The notes under the pieces are model-generated. The model was given only the letters and a program-made list of their open reading frames with translations. It made no database searches and was not told the DNA's origin. Made by a program: the position numbers and the translations under genes. 5,886 bases of DNA. It comes from Rickettsia typhi. GTDB taxonomy: Bacteria > Pseudomonadota > Alphaproteobacteria > Rickettsiales > UBA1997. The first letter of the stretch is position 1, and each line of letters starts with the position of its first letter. The stretch covers positions 1-5,886 of the forward strand of contig CAMASZ010000081.1 of the NCBI GenBank assembly GCA_945861125.1. Reading direction: 5' to 3'. Below are positions 5,878 through 5,886 of the stretch, in pieces.

Positions 5878-5886
5878 TCAGCTGTA

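Larger units (their letters stand above)
5780..5886 (-). other. ahpD upstream region
   Basis: These 107 bases precede ahpD on the minus strand and reach the window edge. All three minus frames meet a stop near the edge: one could end a truncated upstream gene with ...TAEAF then TGA, another with ...QLRLFEDF then TAG. Neither tail is recognisable. A 28-codon ATG frame (5849 to 5763) overlaps the ahpD start but has no family resemblance. The region also holds a hairpin-capable stretch (5850-5877) and a weak promoter-like sequence. Confidence 0.4.

Overview
The window is AT-rich (roughly 30% G+C by eye) and almost fully coding. It looks like a chromosomal segment of an AT-rich alphaproteobacterium. 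The outer-membrane assembly protein and the NAD synthase read like those of Rickettsiales and other small-genome, host-associated or streamlined alphaproteobacteria. That placement is inferred from protein character and base composition; there is no rRNA or other taxonomic marker here. Shine-Dalgarno sequences are weak or absent before most genes. I see no mobile element, tRNA, rRNA or CRISPR array.

Left part (1-3662, all + strand): four genes follow one another with gaps of 6, 18 and 32 bases and could be one transcript. They are the 3' end of glutamine-dependent NAD+ synthetase (nadE), a 75-residue two-helix membrane protein of the DUF2798 type, a beta-carbonic-anhydrase homologue, and bamA, the core of the outer-membrane beta-barrel assembly machine. 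A 147-base gap with weak hairpins follows, then corA (3810-4772), a magnesium/divalent-cation channel with the GMN signature.

Right part (4806-5779, - strand): ahpD and dps form a tight pair whose stop and start codons overlap as ATGA. They point toward corA. AhpD is a CxxC thiol peroxidase/adaptor and Dps is an iron-storing miniferritin, so together they form a peroxide and iron defence unit. The last 107 bases are the ahpD upstream region.

The most notable observation is in the carbonic-anhydrase homologue. The reading frame is full length and the fold-defining sequence is conserved, but two of the four zinc-site positions are changed: both Cys ligand positions are Ser, and one Cys is shifted by one residue. 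The dyad Arg is Lys, the RN motif has lost its Arg, and the Gly after the second ligand is Ile. This predicts a catalytically dead or remodelled beta-CA kept for another role. Secondary points are the translationally coupled ahpD-dps pair, a Dps without the N-terminal DNA-binding tail, bamA outside its usual rseP/lpxD neighbourhood, and two intergenic hairpins that share an 11-base loop core. I found no clearly new multi-gene system.
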